From positions 1,125,465-1,189,464 of the forward strand of contig JANPZW010000013.1 of assembly GCA_024707385.1 (NCBI GenBank): 64,000 bases of DNA. The letters are read 5' to 3'. Numbering within the stretch: position 1 is the first letter of the stretch; every line of letters starts with the position of its first letter. The translations under genes were made by a program, and so were the position numbers. Source of the DNA: Cellvibrionaceae bacterium (GTDB lineage Bacteria; Pseudomonadota; Gammaproteobacteria; Pseudomonadales; Cellvibrionaceae). Positions 1 through 9,424 of this stretch are shown in pieces. The notes beneath the pieces were generated by a model that saw only the letters and a program-made list of their open reading frames with translations, was not told where the DNA came from and made no database searches.

Positions 1-1
1 T

Positions 2-1459
2 TACTTGGCTTATCAGGCCGATAACGAATATGTCATCAGCGTTAAACCGCTTACCCGCGCAGAATTGGAAGAGAAAAAATCCCAGTTTGCTTTTACCGGT
101 GAAAAGCTGTCGTTGAATTTCCAGAACATTGAAGTGCGCAGCGTACTGCAGCTGATTGCTGATGTTACGCAATTGAACCTTGTTGCGAGTGACACGGTTA
201 AAGGCAATATCACTTTGCGTCTAGACAATGTGCCCTGGGATCAGGCGCTTGATCTCGTGCTGAAAACGAAAGGCTTGGACAAGCGACAGATCGGTAATGT
301 TTTGATGGTGGCGCCAGCTGCTGAGATTGCCGAGCGGGAGCGTCAGGAGCTTGAGACGCGCAAGCAGCTCCAGGAACTTGCACCTCTGCGCACAGAATAC
401 ATTCGAGTACGTTATGCGAACGCGCGCGAACTGTTTGACCTGTTTGTTCCGCAGTACGGAGAACAGGGTGCCTCTGGAGCCGGGTCCTCACGTTCGGCGC
501 AGGACCGGAATGCCACCGGTAGCATCCTTTCTGAGCGCGGCCATGCGATTGTGGATGAGCGAACCAATTCAATTATTCTCACGGATACCGAGGAGAAAAT
601 TGCTGGATTCAAACGTGTCATTGATCAGGTTGATATTCCAATTCGCCAGGTGATGATCGAGGCTCGTATTGTTATTGCTAATACTGATTTTCGTAGAGAG
701 CTGGGAGCGGCTCTTGGTAACGGAGTCGTGGTTGCCTCCAATAATCGGCGTACTGCTAACGTATTCACGGGCGCTCGATTGGATAGCGAGTCAGCAGAAA
801 TTGACTTTGACGCTAATGGCAATTTCACAGGTGGCTTTTCCGTTGAAACACAACCATTTTTCGATCTTGCGGCGACCGGTGAGACTGCTTCACGTTTTGC
901 GTGGAATATAATTCGCGACAACATGTTCCTCGCTCTCGAGCTCTCTGCATTGGAGGATAGTGGTTACGCAGAAATCGTAAGCCAGCCGAAAGTGATCACT
1001 GGTGACAAGCAGCAGGCTAGTATTGAATCTGGTACTGAAATTCCTTATAGAGACGCGTCGGCGACTACGGGAGCTGGGGGCGGTGGTGGTGGAGTAGCTG
1101 CTAGTATTTCGTTCAAAAAGGCATTGTTGAAGCTTGATGTAACTCCGCAGATCACACCAGATGACAAGATCATCATGGATTTGATCATCAACCAGGATTC
1201 TCCCGGCGAGAACACTGCTGCAGGTCCGACTATTGATGTCACCAAGTTGGAAACTCAAGTGTTGGTGCCAGATGGCCAAACGGTGGTTCTGGGTGGGATA
1301 TTCCAGAATAACGTCTTAACAAGTCAGTCAAAGGTTCCATTTTTGGGAGACATCCCTGTGCTTGGTCGCTTGTTCCGCAAAGATGTTAACAGCGAAGATA
1401 AGCGTGAATTGCTGATCTTCATCACCCCCCGCATCATGTCCAATGGAGTAGATGATTAA
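2..1459 (+). CDS. pilQ: Type IV pilus secretin PilQ (5' truncated by window)
   Basis: Outer-membrane secretin through which type IV pili are extruded and retracted. The frame is open from base 2, so the N-terminal AMIN part lies outside the window. About 485 residues are visible: an STN/N0-like segment (FQNIEVRSVLQLIADVTQLN, residues ~40-60), an N1 domain (ITLRLDNVPWDQALDLVL onwards), a Ser/Gly/Asn-rich loop (~155-175), and the secretin core from about residue 215. The core holds VSQPKVITGDKQQA, IESGTEIPYRD, the glycine-rich gate and the closing signature VPFLGDIPVLGRLFRK. It is followed after 2 bases by aroK, as in Pseudomonas pilMNOPQ-aroKB clusters. Assignment is secure; only the N-terminus is missing. 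Confidence 0.95.
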   Translation, partial: YLAYQADNEYVISVKPLTRAELEEKKSQFAFTGEKLSLNFQNIEVRSVLQLIADVTQLNLVASDTVKGNITLRLDNVPWDQALDLVLKTKGLDKRQIGNVLMVAPAAEIAERERQELETRKQLQELAPLRTEYIRVRYANARELFDLFVPQYGEQGASGAGSSRSAQDRNATGSILSERGHAIVDERTNSIILTDTEEKIAGFKRVIDQVDIPIRQVMIEARIVIANTDFRRELGAALGNGVVVASNNRRTANVFTGARLDSESAEIDFDANGNFTGGFSVETQPFFDLAATGETASRFAWNIIRDNMFLALELSALEDSGYAEIVSQPKVITGDKQQASIESGTEIPYRDASATTGAGGGGGGVAASISFKKALLKLDVTPQITPDDKIIMDLIINQDSPGENTAAGPTIDVTKLETQVLVPDGQTVVLGGIFQNNVLTSQSKVPFLGDIPVLGRLFRKDVNSEDKRELLIFITPRIMSNGVDD

Positions 1460-1461
1460 AA

Positions 1462-1989
1462 GTGACAGGAAATATCGTGCTTGTCGGCCCCATGGGGGCC
1501 GGCAAGTCCACAGTCGGACGTTATCTCGCCTCTCGCCTCTCCTACTCCTTTATCGACACCGATCATCTTATTGAAGAACGCGCTGGCGCTGACATTCCGT
1601 GGATTTTTGATGTTGAAGGAGAGGCCGGTTTTCGCGCGCGTGAAACTTCAACTCTTGAAAGTCTTTTGGGTGTAGAAGGTCACATCATCGCTACCGGCGG
1701 AGGCATCGTCATTCGGCCGGAAAATCATGACAAGCTGAAGGCGCTGGGAAAAGTTGTTTATCTCACTGCGTCGGTTGACCAGTTGCTGTCCCGCACGGCA
1801 AAGGATAAAAAGCGCCCCCTTCTTCAGGTGGCCGATCCGCGCAGTCGCATAGAGGAATTATTGCGGCAGCGCGACCCTTTGTATCGCCAGTTGGCCGATT
1901 ATGTTCTGCAAACGGACGGGCGCAGCAGCAAGTGGGTTGTGCAGCACATCCTGCAACTGCTGGCCGCTCCACGGCAAAACTCGCTTTAG
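1462..1989 (+). CDS. aroK: Shikimate kinase
   Basis: Phosphorylates shikimate to shikimate-3-phosphate with ATP (chorismate pathway, cytoplasm). 175 residues, the usual size. The P-loop is GPMGAGKST (residues 9-17), the shikimate-binding DTD follows (FIDTDHLIEERAG), then the GGG motif (ATGGGIVIRPEN) and the lid region RPLL. Start is GTG 2 bases after the pilQ stop, which implies translational coupling. Downstream aroB begins 82 bases later, so pilQ-aroK-aroB probably share transcripts. Confidence 0.95.
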   Translation: MTGNIVLVGPMGAGKSTVGRYLASRLSYSFIDTDHLIEERAGADIPWIFDVEGEAGFRARETSTLESLLGVEGHIIATGGGIVIRPENHDKLKALGKVVYLTASVDQLLSRTAKDKKRPLLQVADPRSRIEELLRQRDPLYRQLADYVLQTDGRSSKWVVQHILQLLAAPRQNSL

Positions 1990-2071
1990 CACACTGCTTC
2001 GCCCCGGTCTGCTTGATTGCTTGGGGCGAACTCCTTAATCTGACCCACCTATTTCCTCTACCGCTTTTAGG

Positions 2072-3166
2072 ATGTCCATGCCCAGCCTGTCAGTGGCTTT
2101 GTCGAATGGTCGAAGCTATCCCATTTTTATTGGTTCCAAAGTGCTCAATCAGCCGGAACTTCTCGCCCCATATATTTCTGGCAAACAATTTTGCATAGTG
2201 ACCAATACGACGGTCGCAGAACTTTACGAGCAACCTGTGCGCGAACTGCTAACTCGCATTCGCCCAGATGCTCTGGTTTCGGTGGTCCATTTGCCCGATG
2301 GTGAAAGTTATAAGACTCTCGAAACGCTGAACCGAGTGTTTGATACCTTGTTGCAGGAGCGCCACAACCGGAAAACCACGCTGATTGCGTTGGGAGGAGG
2401 GGTTGTCGGTGACATGACGGGTTTTGCTGCTGCGACTTATCAACGCGGCGTGGATTTTGTGCAGATTCCAACGACCCTTTTATCTCAAGTGGATTCTTCT
2501 GTCGGCGGCAAAACCGGCGTCAATCATCCGCTGGGCAAAAACATGATTGGTGCTTTTTATCAGCCACGCGCGGTCTTGATCGATACAGATGTACTGCGAA
2601 CGCTGCCGGATCGCGAGTTGGCTGCGGGACTGGCGGAGGTGATCAAATATGGCCTGATCGCCGACGCGGATTTTTTTGTTTGGCTCGAAGCGAATATAGA
2701 TGCGTTGAATGCCCGCGATCCCGAAGCTTTGACTTACGCCATCCGCCGCTCCTGCGAGATCAAGGCAGATGTTGTGGGGCAGGACGAATTTGAAGGTGGC
2801 ATAAGGGCGATTCTCAACCTCGGCCACACCTATGGGCACGCCATCGAAACGGAGATGGGCTATGGGGTCTGGCTGCACGGTGAGGCGGTGGCTGCGGGAA
2901 TGGTCATGGCTTGTGAGTTATCCGTGGACCTCGGTTGGTTGCAGCAGGATATCCTGGATCGGGCCAGAAGCTTGATTGCCAGAGCCCGCCTGCCGGTAGC
3001 ACCGCCCAAAAAAATGACCGCAGAAAACTTTCTTGCGCATATGTCAGTGGATAAAAAGGTGCTGGATGGGAGTATCCGTCTCGTACTCTTGCAGGGTTGC
3101 GGCAAGGCTGTGGTGACCTCGGAGTATGATGCGGACGCTTTGCTGACCCAGTTGCGACGGTTATGA
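2072..3166 (+). CDS. aroB: 3-dehydroquinate synthase
   Basis: Converts DAHP to 3-dehydroquinate using NAD+ and a divalent metal. 364 residues, full length. NAD-binding glycine motif GGGVVGDMTGFAAA and the DSSVGGKTGVNHPLGKN active-site segment are present. The metal ligands lie in LAEVIKYGLI (Glu), NLGHTYGHAIE (His) and WLHGEAVAAGM (His). A second ATG two codons in (2078) could equally be the start. Sits between aroK and a DamX-like SPOR gene, the standard order in Pseudomonas relatives. Confidence 0.95.
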   Translation: MSMPSLSVALSNGRSYPIFIGSKVLNQPELLAPYISGKQFCIVTNTTVAELYEQPVRELLTRIRPDALVSVVHLPDGESYKTLETLNRVFDTLLQERHNRKTTLIALGGGVVGDMTGFAAATYQRGVDFVQIPTTLLSQVDSSVGGKTGVNHPLGKNMIGAFYQPRAVLIDTDVLRTLPDRELAAGLAEVIKYGLIADADFFVWLEANIDALNARDPEALTYAIRRSCEIKADVVGQDEFEGGIRAILNLGHTYGHAIETEMGYGVWLHGEAVAAGMVMACELSVDLGWLQQDILDRARSLIARARLPVAPPKKMTAENFLAHMSVDKKVLDGSIRLVLLQGCGKAVVTSEYDADALLTQLRRL

Positions 3167-3182
3167 AGCAGCGGGGGAGTCG

Positions 3183-4622
3183 ATGTCCGGGCCGCATGAA
3201 GACGACACCCAGTCAGGTAAGAGTTCTGCGCCGCTTTTTCCTCCAAGCTGGCAGGGATTGCGTCAGCAGATCGTGTATCTCGCCCAATTTGGCAGCAGCA
3301 TCCAGGTGATCCACGCTGAGGCTGATGCGGGTAAATCCACGTTTTTTTCACGCTTGTTACGCAGCGGTCTTGGTTCTACAACCATCGGGGTGACTGTTGA
3401 GGAAGGCGCTGGATTAGCGGCCTTTTTTCGCGACGTGTTGGAGGAATTGGGTTTGCGCCCGTCGGCTGAGGCCGGCCTGGGAGAATTAGTGGCAGCCCTG
3501 CGGAGTTTCGTCCAGACACTCCACAAAGAGCGCACGCGTGCAGTGTTATTGGTTGACGATGCGCACTATCTGACGGACTCCGAGTTGGGTGCACTGGTCA
3601 GCACGCTACAGGGGCAAGCGGATCCCGGTGTCGGATTTCATGTGGTGCTATTCGCAACTCCCGGGTTGGCGGCCCGGATTGACGCGCTCCAAGTGTTGGA
3701 TGTCGCGGTTCACGACGCAGCTCTGCCTCCGTTCTCGCCCGCTGAGATCCACCAGCTCCTGGAAGCCAGGGCACAGGGTGCCGGATTGGTTCTCGAACAG
3801 ACTCAGCGCATCTGGTACCAGTCCGGTGGTTTGCCCGGAGTTGCCTTGGCCTCCCTGGAGCATTTGCGTCCACCTCCAGCGGCGGAGAAGGTTATGTCAT
3901 TACGCGGTTTGCCAATCGGTCACATCGCAGCCTTGGTGGTGCTGTGCAGTGTATTGATATGGGCTTTTTTGGTGCGAGAGGTTGATGATGTGCCTCGTAA
4001 TGAGGCAAGCCCTGTTCCGATGTCCATTTTGCCTCAGGCAGAACCTGTGCCGGCGCAACCAGAAACGCCTCCCGTCGCATCACCCGAAGTCGAGCTGACG
4101 CCTTCGTCAGCTGAAATCGCCCCTGAGCCCACGATTGTGGCGCGGAAACCAGACGAAGCTGGCGTGAATCTTGAAAAGGTTGTCGCAAGTGGAGATGGTC
4201 GCGCAGCGCCAGAGCCGGTGCCTGAGCCCGATCCGCCCGCGGAACCGGTGAGACCGGCTGCACCTGCTCGACCGCAGTCACCAGTGGTTGCGCCGGTGGC
4301 AGCCGATTCGCGCACCGTTGCGGAGCAAGGGGCTACACGGCTTCTGTCCTATCCTCCGAATGCTTATGTGCTGCAACTGATGGCGGCGAGTGCGGAGGAT
4401 AAGCTGGCAGCTTATATCGCCGAACAGCCCAATAAGCTGAATTTGCATGCGTACAAAACCGAGCGTGACGGCAAGGTGCTGTTCATATTGGTGGAGGGTT
4501 TTTACGCTGACAAGGCGTCGGCACAAGCCGCAATTACCAACTTACCGGTACAGCAGCGCAACAGTGGGCCATGGGCCAAGAAAATTGAGCAGATTCAGCA
4601 GGAGATTCGTAAAAGTCGCTGA
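3183..4622 (+). CDS. DamX-like AAA/SPOR cell-division protein
   Basis: 479-residue inner-membrane protein of DamX type. Residues ~20-240 form an AAA-like ATPase module with a degenerate Walker A (AEADAGKSTFF) and a Walker B (AVLLVDDAHYLT). One membrane segment follows (IGHIAALVVLCSVLIWAFLV, ~250-270), then a long Pro/Glu/Ala-rich periplasmic linker (~275-395) and a C-terminal SPOR domain beginning at YVLQLMAASAEDKLAAYI. SPOR domains bind denuded septal peptidoglycan, so a division-site role is likely. Position between aroB and gltB matches the PA5037-type gene of Pseudomonas. ATPase activity is uncertain because the P-loop departs from GxxxxGKS. Confidence 0.85.
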   Translation: MSGPHEDDTQSGKSSAPLFPPSWQGLRQQIVYLAQFGSSIQVIHAEADAGKSTFFSRLLRSGLGSTTIGVTVEEGAGLAAFFRDVLEELGLRPSAEAGLGELVAALRSFVQTLHKERTRAVLLVDDAHYLTDSELGALVSTLQGQADPGVGFHVVLFATPGLAARIDALQVLDVAVHDAALPPFSPAEIHQLLEARAQGAGLVLEQTQRIWYQSGGLPGVALASLEHLRPPPAAEKVMSLRGLPIGHIAALVVLCSVLIWAFLVREVDDVPRNEASPVPMSILPQAEPVPAQPETPPVASPEVELTPSSAEIAPEPTIVARKPDEAGVNLEKVVASGDGRAAPEPVPEPDPPAEPVRPAAPARPQSPVVAPVAADSRTVAEQGATRLLSYPPNAYVLQLMAASAEDKLAAYIAEQPNKLNLHAYKTERDGKVLFILVEGFYADKASAQAAITNLPVQQRNSGPWAKKIEQIQQEIRKSR

Positions 4623-4735
4623 ACGGCCCTAAGTTGCCGCCAAAACACCTGCATCTGGCCGTGTGAACCCGTCCTTGTGGCAAGCTTGCCAAGCGATATA
4701 TGAGCGGGTACCATGCAGCGCCCATTTATTAGGCA

Positions 4736-4761
4736 AGCCCCTTTTTGCGAGGGGCTTTTTT
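4736..4761 (+). terminator. Rho-independent terminator before gltB
   Basis: GCCCCT and AGGGGC arms around a TTTTGCG-type loop, followed by six T residues. It lies 114 bases after the DamX-like stop and ends the pilQ-aro-damX transcription unit ahead of gltB. Confidence 0.75.
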
Positions 4762-4883
4762 GTCTAGAGGGTCGGTTGTCGCCTCAATCCACTGATCTCC
4801 CTGAACCCCGCTCTGGCAGACAAATGGGAGTCGCGGCACCTGGGTGCGTTTTAACAACTTGTTCGAATGAAGTGAAACAGCCT

Positions 4884-7800
4884 ATGAATACTGGTCTTTA
4901 CCGGTTAGATGAGTTCAAAGACAACTGCGGCTTCGGTCTGATTGCCCATCTCAAGGGACAGCCCAGTCACAAATTGCTAAAAACTGGAATTGAATCTCTA
5001 ACCTGTATGACCCACCGGGGCGGGATTGCAGCAGACGGCAAGACAGGTGATGGCTGTGGCTTACTGATTCAGAAGCCGGACGCATTTCTGCGCTTGGTTG
5101 CCGAGCGCGACGCCGGATTCAAGCTTGGTGAGCGTTACGGTGTCGGCGCCATCATGATGAGCCGCGACGCGGAAAAATGCGCCCACGCCCAGAAAATCGT
5201 GGCCGAGGCCTTAGCTAGCCAGGGTTTGACCCAAATCGGTTGGCGCAAACTGCCGACGGACGACACCTGTCTGGGGCCGATCGCTAAAAGCAGTGTTCCC
5301 GACATCTACCACGTCTTCGTCAACAGCGACGCAGCCAGTGACCGCGAGCTGAATGCCAAGCTTTTTATCGCGCGCCGGCTGGCGGAAAAACGCCTGCGGG
5401 ACGATATAGCCTTCTACGTAGCCAGTCTGTCCGCCAATGTCCTTTCCTATAAAGGGCTGATGATGCCCGTGGATCTGCCCCGCTTCTATCCGGATTTGGC
5501 AGACGAGAATCTCGCCACCGCAATCTGTGTGTTCCACCAGCGCTTTTCCACCAATACCATGCCCCGCTGGCCGCTGGCGCAGCCTTTCCGCATGCTCGCA
5601 CACAATGGCGAGATCAACACTGTGACGGGTAACCGCAATTGGGCGGTCGCGCGCACGGCGAAATTCCAATCGGAATTTATGCCCAATCTTGAGGAGATTT
5701 CTCCCCTGGTCAACCGCGAAGGTTCGGACTCATCGAGCCTCGACAACATGCTGGAAGTACTGCTGACCGGTGGTATGGAGCTGCATAAAGCCATCCGTAT
5801 GCTGGTGCCGCCTGCCTGGCAGAACGTTGAGACCATGGACGAAAACCTCAAGGCGTTTTACGAATACAACTCGATGCACATCGAGCCCTGGGATGGCCCG
5901 GCCGGCCTGGTGATCACCGATGGTCGCTACGCCGTTTGTACCCTTGATCGCAACGGTCTGCGCCCCTCCCGTTGGGTTATAACCAAGGATGACACCATCA
6001 CGGTCGCCTCCGAAATCGGTGTCTATCGCTATTCCCCGGAAGATGTAGTGGCCAAGGGGCGCCTCGGCCCCGGCCAGATCCTGTCGGTGGATACGGTGAC
6101 CGGCACGCTGCATCACACCGCCGATATCGACAATCAGTTGAAAGATACCCGTCCCTACCAGGAGTGGTTGAAGAAGCACGCCGTCCGCATCGAATCGAGT
6201 CTGGCCGTCGACGTGGCGGAAAATGGTTTGACGGCGGAGGAAGTGAAATCCTATATGAAGATGTATCACGCGACTTTCGAGGAGTGTGATCAGGTCGTGC
6301 GCCCGCTGGCGGAATCCGGCCAGGAGGCGGTGGGTTCCATGGGTGATGACACTCCCATGGCCGTGCTGTCGCAGAAGCGCCGCGTGCTTTACGACTTTTT
6401 CCGCCAGCAGTTCGCCCAGGTGACCAACCCGCCCATCGACCCGCTGCGGGAGGCGATTGTCATGTCACTGGAAACCTGCCTCGGTCGCGAGCAGCCGGTG
6501 TTCAGCGAAACGGAAGAACACGCGCAGCGGATCATCCTGAGCAGCCCCGTGCTGTCCCCGGCGAAGTATCGGGCGCTTATGGGGGTTGATCAGAGCCGTT
6601 ACACCATCGCCCGCTACAGCCTGCAGTACAACCCGGCCGAGAAGAATCTTGAGCAGGCGATCAATGACTTGGTGGCGTCCGTAGCGGCTGGCGTTCGCCG
6701 GGGTGAAGTGCTGATCGTGCTGTCGGACCTCGGGTTTACTGATGGTCTCCTGCCGATACACGCCTTGTTGGCGACCGGCGCGGTACACCACAGCCTCACC
6801 AACTCCGGCCTGCGTTGCGATGCCAATATCATCGTCGAGACCGCTACGGCCCGCGATCCGCACCATGTGGCGGCCTTGATCGGTTACGGGGCAACCGCGG
6901 TTTACCCCTATCTCAGCTACTACATCATCAATCACCTGGTTGAAGCCCGCGATCTGTTGGTGGACATCAATACCGCCTACAAGAATTATGTGAAAGGCAT
7001 TGATAAGGGACTGCTCAAGATCCTGTCCAAAATGGGTATCTCGACGGTCGCCTCTTATCGCGGTTCACAGCTTTTCGAAGCCATCGGGCTCAGCGAAAAG
7101 GTGGTGGACATCTGCTTTGCCGGTACGCCAAGCCGGATTCAGGGCGCCGATTTTGATGATCTCGAAGCGGATCAGAAAGCGCTGGCGGACGACGCGCGCA
7201 AGACGCGCAAACCGATCAGCCACGGCGGTCTGCTCAAGTATGTGCACGGCCAGGAATACCACGCGTACAACCCGGATGTGGTGCAGACCCTGCACGCCGC
7301 GGTTCAGTCCGGCGACTATTCCGCATGGCGCGATTATGCGGCCCTGGTAAACAACCGCCCGGTAGCCACGCTGCGCGATCTGCTGAAAATCAAATCCGGC
7401 ATCCAGCCTATCCCGCTGGAGGAGGTGGAGCCGGTTGAGAGCCTGTTCAAGGCTTTCGATTCCGCAGGCATGTCCCTGGGTGCGCTGTCGCCGGAAGCTC
7501 ACGAAGCGCTTGCCGAAGCTATGAATAGCCTGGGTGGTCGCTCCAACAGCGGTGAAGGCGGTGAGGATCCGGCGCGTTACGGCACCATCAAAGTTTCCAA
7601 AATCAAGCAGGTCGCCTCCGGCCGGTTTGGTGTGACCCCGGCCTATCTGGTCAATGCCGAAGTACTGCAGATCAAGGTCGCCCAGGGCGCCAAGCCTGGT
7701 GAGGGCGGTCAGCTGCCCGGTGGGAAGGTGAATGCGCTGATTGCACGTCTGCGCTATTCCGTACCGGGCGTTACCCTGATTTCACCTCCGCCGCACCACG

Positions 7801-9332
7801 ACATCTATTCCATTGAAGACTTGGCGCAGCTGATCTTCGATTTGAAACAGGTCAATCCGGACGCGCTGGTGTCGGTCAAGCTCGTTTCCCGCCCCGGTGT
7901 GGGCACCATCGCAGCGGGAGTCGCCAAGGCCTACGCCGACCTGATCACCATCTCCGGCTATGACGGCGGCACCGCGGCCAGTCCGCTCACCTCCATCCGC
8001 TATGCCGGTTCGCCCTGGGAGTTGGGCCTGTCCGAAACTCATCAGACCTTGTGCGCCAACGATCTGCGCGACAAGGTCCGGGTGCAGACGGACGGCGGCC
8101 TCAAGACTGGTCTGGACGTGGTCAAGGCGGCGATTCTCGGCGCCGAGAGCTTCGGTTTCGGCACAGCGCCCATGGTCGCCCTTGGCTGCAAATACCTGCG
8201 GATCTGCCACCTCAACAACTGCGCCACCGGTGTAGCGACCCAGCAGGACAAGCTTCGCCGCGACCACTACATCGGCACCGTCGAAATGGTGAAAAACTTT
8301 TTCACCTTCGTTGCCCAGGAAACCCGTGAGTGGATGGCGTTGCTCGGTGTGCGCACCCTGCGCGAGCTGATCGGCCGGGTGGACCTGCTGGAAGTGATCA
8401 AGGGGCAGACTGACCGCCAGGCCAAGCTGGACCTGGGGCCGATCGTCTATACCGACGACCTGATCCGCAGCAAACCGAAATTCTGCAGTGTCGCCCGCAA
8501 CGAGCCTTTCGACCGCGGTTTGATGGCAGAGCGCATGGTGGCCGATATATTGCCGGCCATCGAACGCAAAATTGGTGGTGAGTTCGAATACACCATCACC
8601 AACTGCGACCGCTCCATAGGCGCGCGCATCAGCGGGGAAATCGCCAAGCGGTACGGCGATGCCGGCATGGCGGACAAACCGATCCGCATCCGCTTCATGG
8701 GTGTCGCCGGTCAGAGCTTCGGCGTGTGGAACGCCGGCGGCCTGGAGTTGTACCTCGAAGGCGACGCCAACGACTATGTCGGCAAAGGCATGGCTGGCGG
8801 CAAGATCGTCATACGTCCGCCGCGCAATTCCAGCTTTGCCAGCCAGGACACCACCATCATCGGCAACACCTGCTTGTATGGTGCAACCGGAGGCAAGTTG
8901 TTCGCAGCTGGACAGGCGGGCGAGCGTTGCGCGGTGCGCAACTCCGGTGCCCACGTGGTGGTGGAAGGCGCGGGCGATCACTGCTGTGAATATATGACCG
9001 GCGGTGTGGTGACGGTGCTCGGAGACACCGGCGTGAACTTCGGCGCGGGTATGACCGGTGGGTTTGCCTATGTGCTGGACCGCAATAACCGCTTTGTCGA
9101 CCGCTACAACCACGAGCTGGTGGACATCACCCGCATCAATACCGAGCAGCTGGAAGCGCATCGCAACCATCTGCGCGGCATCATCCGGGAGTTTGTCGAC
9201 GAGACGCAAAGCCAGTGGGGCCAGGAATTGCTGGACAATTTCGGCCGCTATATCGGTAGTTTCTGGCTGGTCAAGCCGAAGGCCGCGAGTATTAACAGCC
9301 TGCTGACCAGTTTCCGCAACCGCGGGGAATAA
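4884..9332 (+). CDS. gltB: Glutamate synthase (NADPH) large subunit
   Basis: Large subunit of GOGAT, which makes two glutamates from glutamine and 2-oxoglutarate. 1482 residues, the normal length. I place the start at ATG 4884 because this puts the amidotransferase nucleophile Cys in KDNCGFGLIAH near residue 15, where propeptide removal would expose it. The longer open frame begins upstream of the terminator-proximal leader and is unlikely. Visible domains: class II glutamine amidotransferase (FHQRFSTNTMPRWPLAQPF), central domain, FMN-binding synthase barrel (GRSNSGEGGEDPARYG, ISGYDGGTAASP), 3Fe-4S cysteines (CKYLRICHLNNCATG), and a C-terminal beta-helix with many G-x-G repeats. Pairs with gltD 92 bases downstream. 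Confidence 0.96.
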   Translation: MNTGLYRLDEFKDNCGFGLIAHLKGQPSHKLLKTGIESLTCMTHRGGIAADGKTGDGCGLLIQKPDAFLRLVAERDAGFKLGERYGVGAIMMSRDAEKCAHAQKIVAEALASQGLTQIGWRKLPTDDTCLGPIAKSSVPDIYHVFVNSDAASDRELNAKLFIARRLAEKRLRDDIAFYVASLSANVLSYKGLMMPVDLPRFYPDLADENLATAICVFHQRFSTNTMPRWPLAQPFRMLAHNGEINTVTGNRNWAVARTAKFQSEFMPNLEEISPLVNREGSDSSSLDNMLEVLLTGGMELHKAIRMLVPPAWQNVETMDENLKAFYEYNSMHIEPWDGPAGLVITDGRYAVCTLDRNGLRPSRWVITKDDTITVASEIGVYRYSPEDVVAKGRLGPGQILSVDTVTGTLHHTADIDNQLKDTRPYQEWLKKHAVRIESSLAVDVAENGLTAEEVKSYMKMYHATFEECDQVVRPLAESGQEAVGSMGDDTPMAVLSQKRRVLYDFFRQQFAQVTNPPIDPLREAIVMSLETCLGREQPVFSETEEHAQRIILSSPVLSPAKYRALMGVDQSRYTIARYSLQYNPAEKNLEQAINDLVASVAAGVRRGEVLIVLSDLGFTDGLLPIHALLATGAVHHSLTNSGLRCDANIIVETATARDPHHVAALIGYGATAVYPYLSYYIINHLVEARDLLVDINTAYKNYVKGIDKGLLKILSKMGISTVASYRGSQLFEAIGLSEKVVDICFAGTPSRIQGADFDDLEADQKALADDARKTRKPISHGGLLKYVHGQEYHAYNPDVVQTLHAAVQSGDYSAWRDYAALVNNRPVATLRDLLKIKSGIQPIPLEEVEPVESLFKAFDSAGMSLGALSPEAHEALAEAMNSLGGRSNSGEGGEDPARYGTIKVSKIKQVASGRFGVTPAYLVNAEVLQIKVAQGAKPGEGGQLPGGKVNALIARLRYSVPGVTLISPPPHHDIYSIEDLAQLIFDLKQVNPDALVSVKLVSRPGVGTIAAGVAKAYADLITISGYDGGTAASPLTSIRYAGSPWELGLSETHQTLCANDLRDKVRVQTDGGLKTGLDVVKAAILGAESFGFGTAPMVALGCKYLRICHLNNCATGVATQQDKLRRDHYIGTVEMVKNFFTFVAQETREWMALLGVRTLRELIGRVDLLEVIKGQTDRQAKLDLGPIVYTDDLIRSKPKFCSVARNEPFDRGLMAERMVADILPAIERKIGGEFEYTITNCDRSIGARISGEIAKRYGDAGMADKPIRIRFMGVAGQSFGVWNAGGLELYLEGDANDYVGKGMAGGKIVIRPPRNSSFASQDTTIIGNTCLYGATGGKLFAAGQAGERCAVRNSGAHVVVEGAGDHCCEYMTGGVVTVLGDTGVNFGAGMTGGFAYVLDRNNRFVDRYNHELVDITRINTEQLEAHRNHLRGIIREFVDETQSQWGQELLDNFGRYIGSFWLVKPKAASINSLLTSFRNRGE

Positions 9333-9424
9333 TTGCGCCGCGGTCGCTCGTTAGACCGGGACATTTCAGTTGCTTTTAGCTGCGGGCGCAGTCGCTGCGC
9401 CCATCGGGTATTTGAGATAACACT

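Noticed and set aside
7782..9209. 475-codon open frame antisense to gltB
   Set aside because: Shadow of a GC-rich, strongly codon-biased gene; no ribosome site and no recognisable protein. The same applies to long antisense frames at 12350-13390 and 24264-25346.
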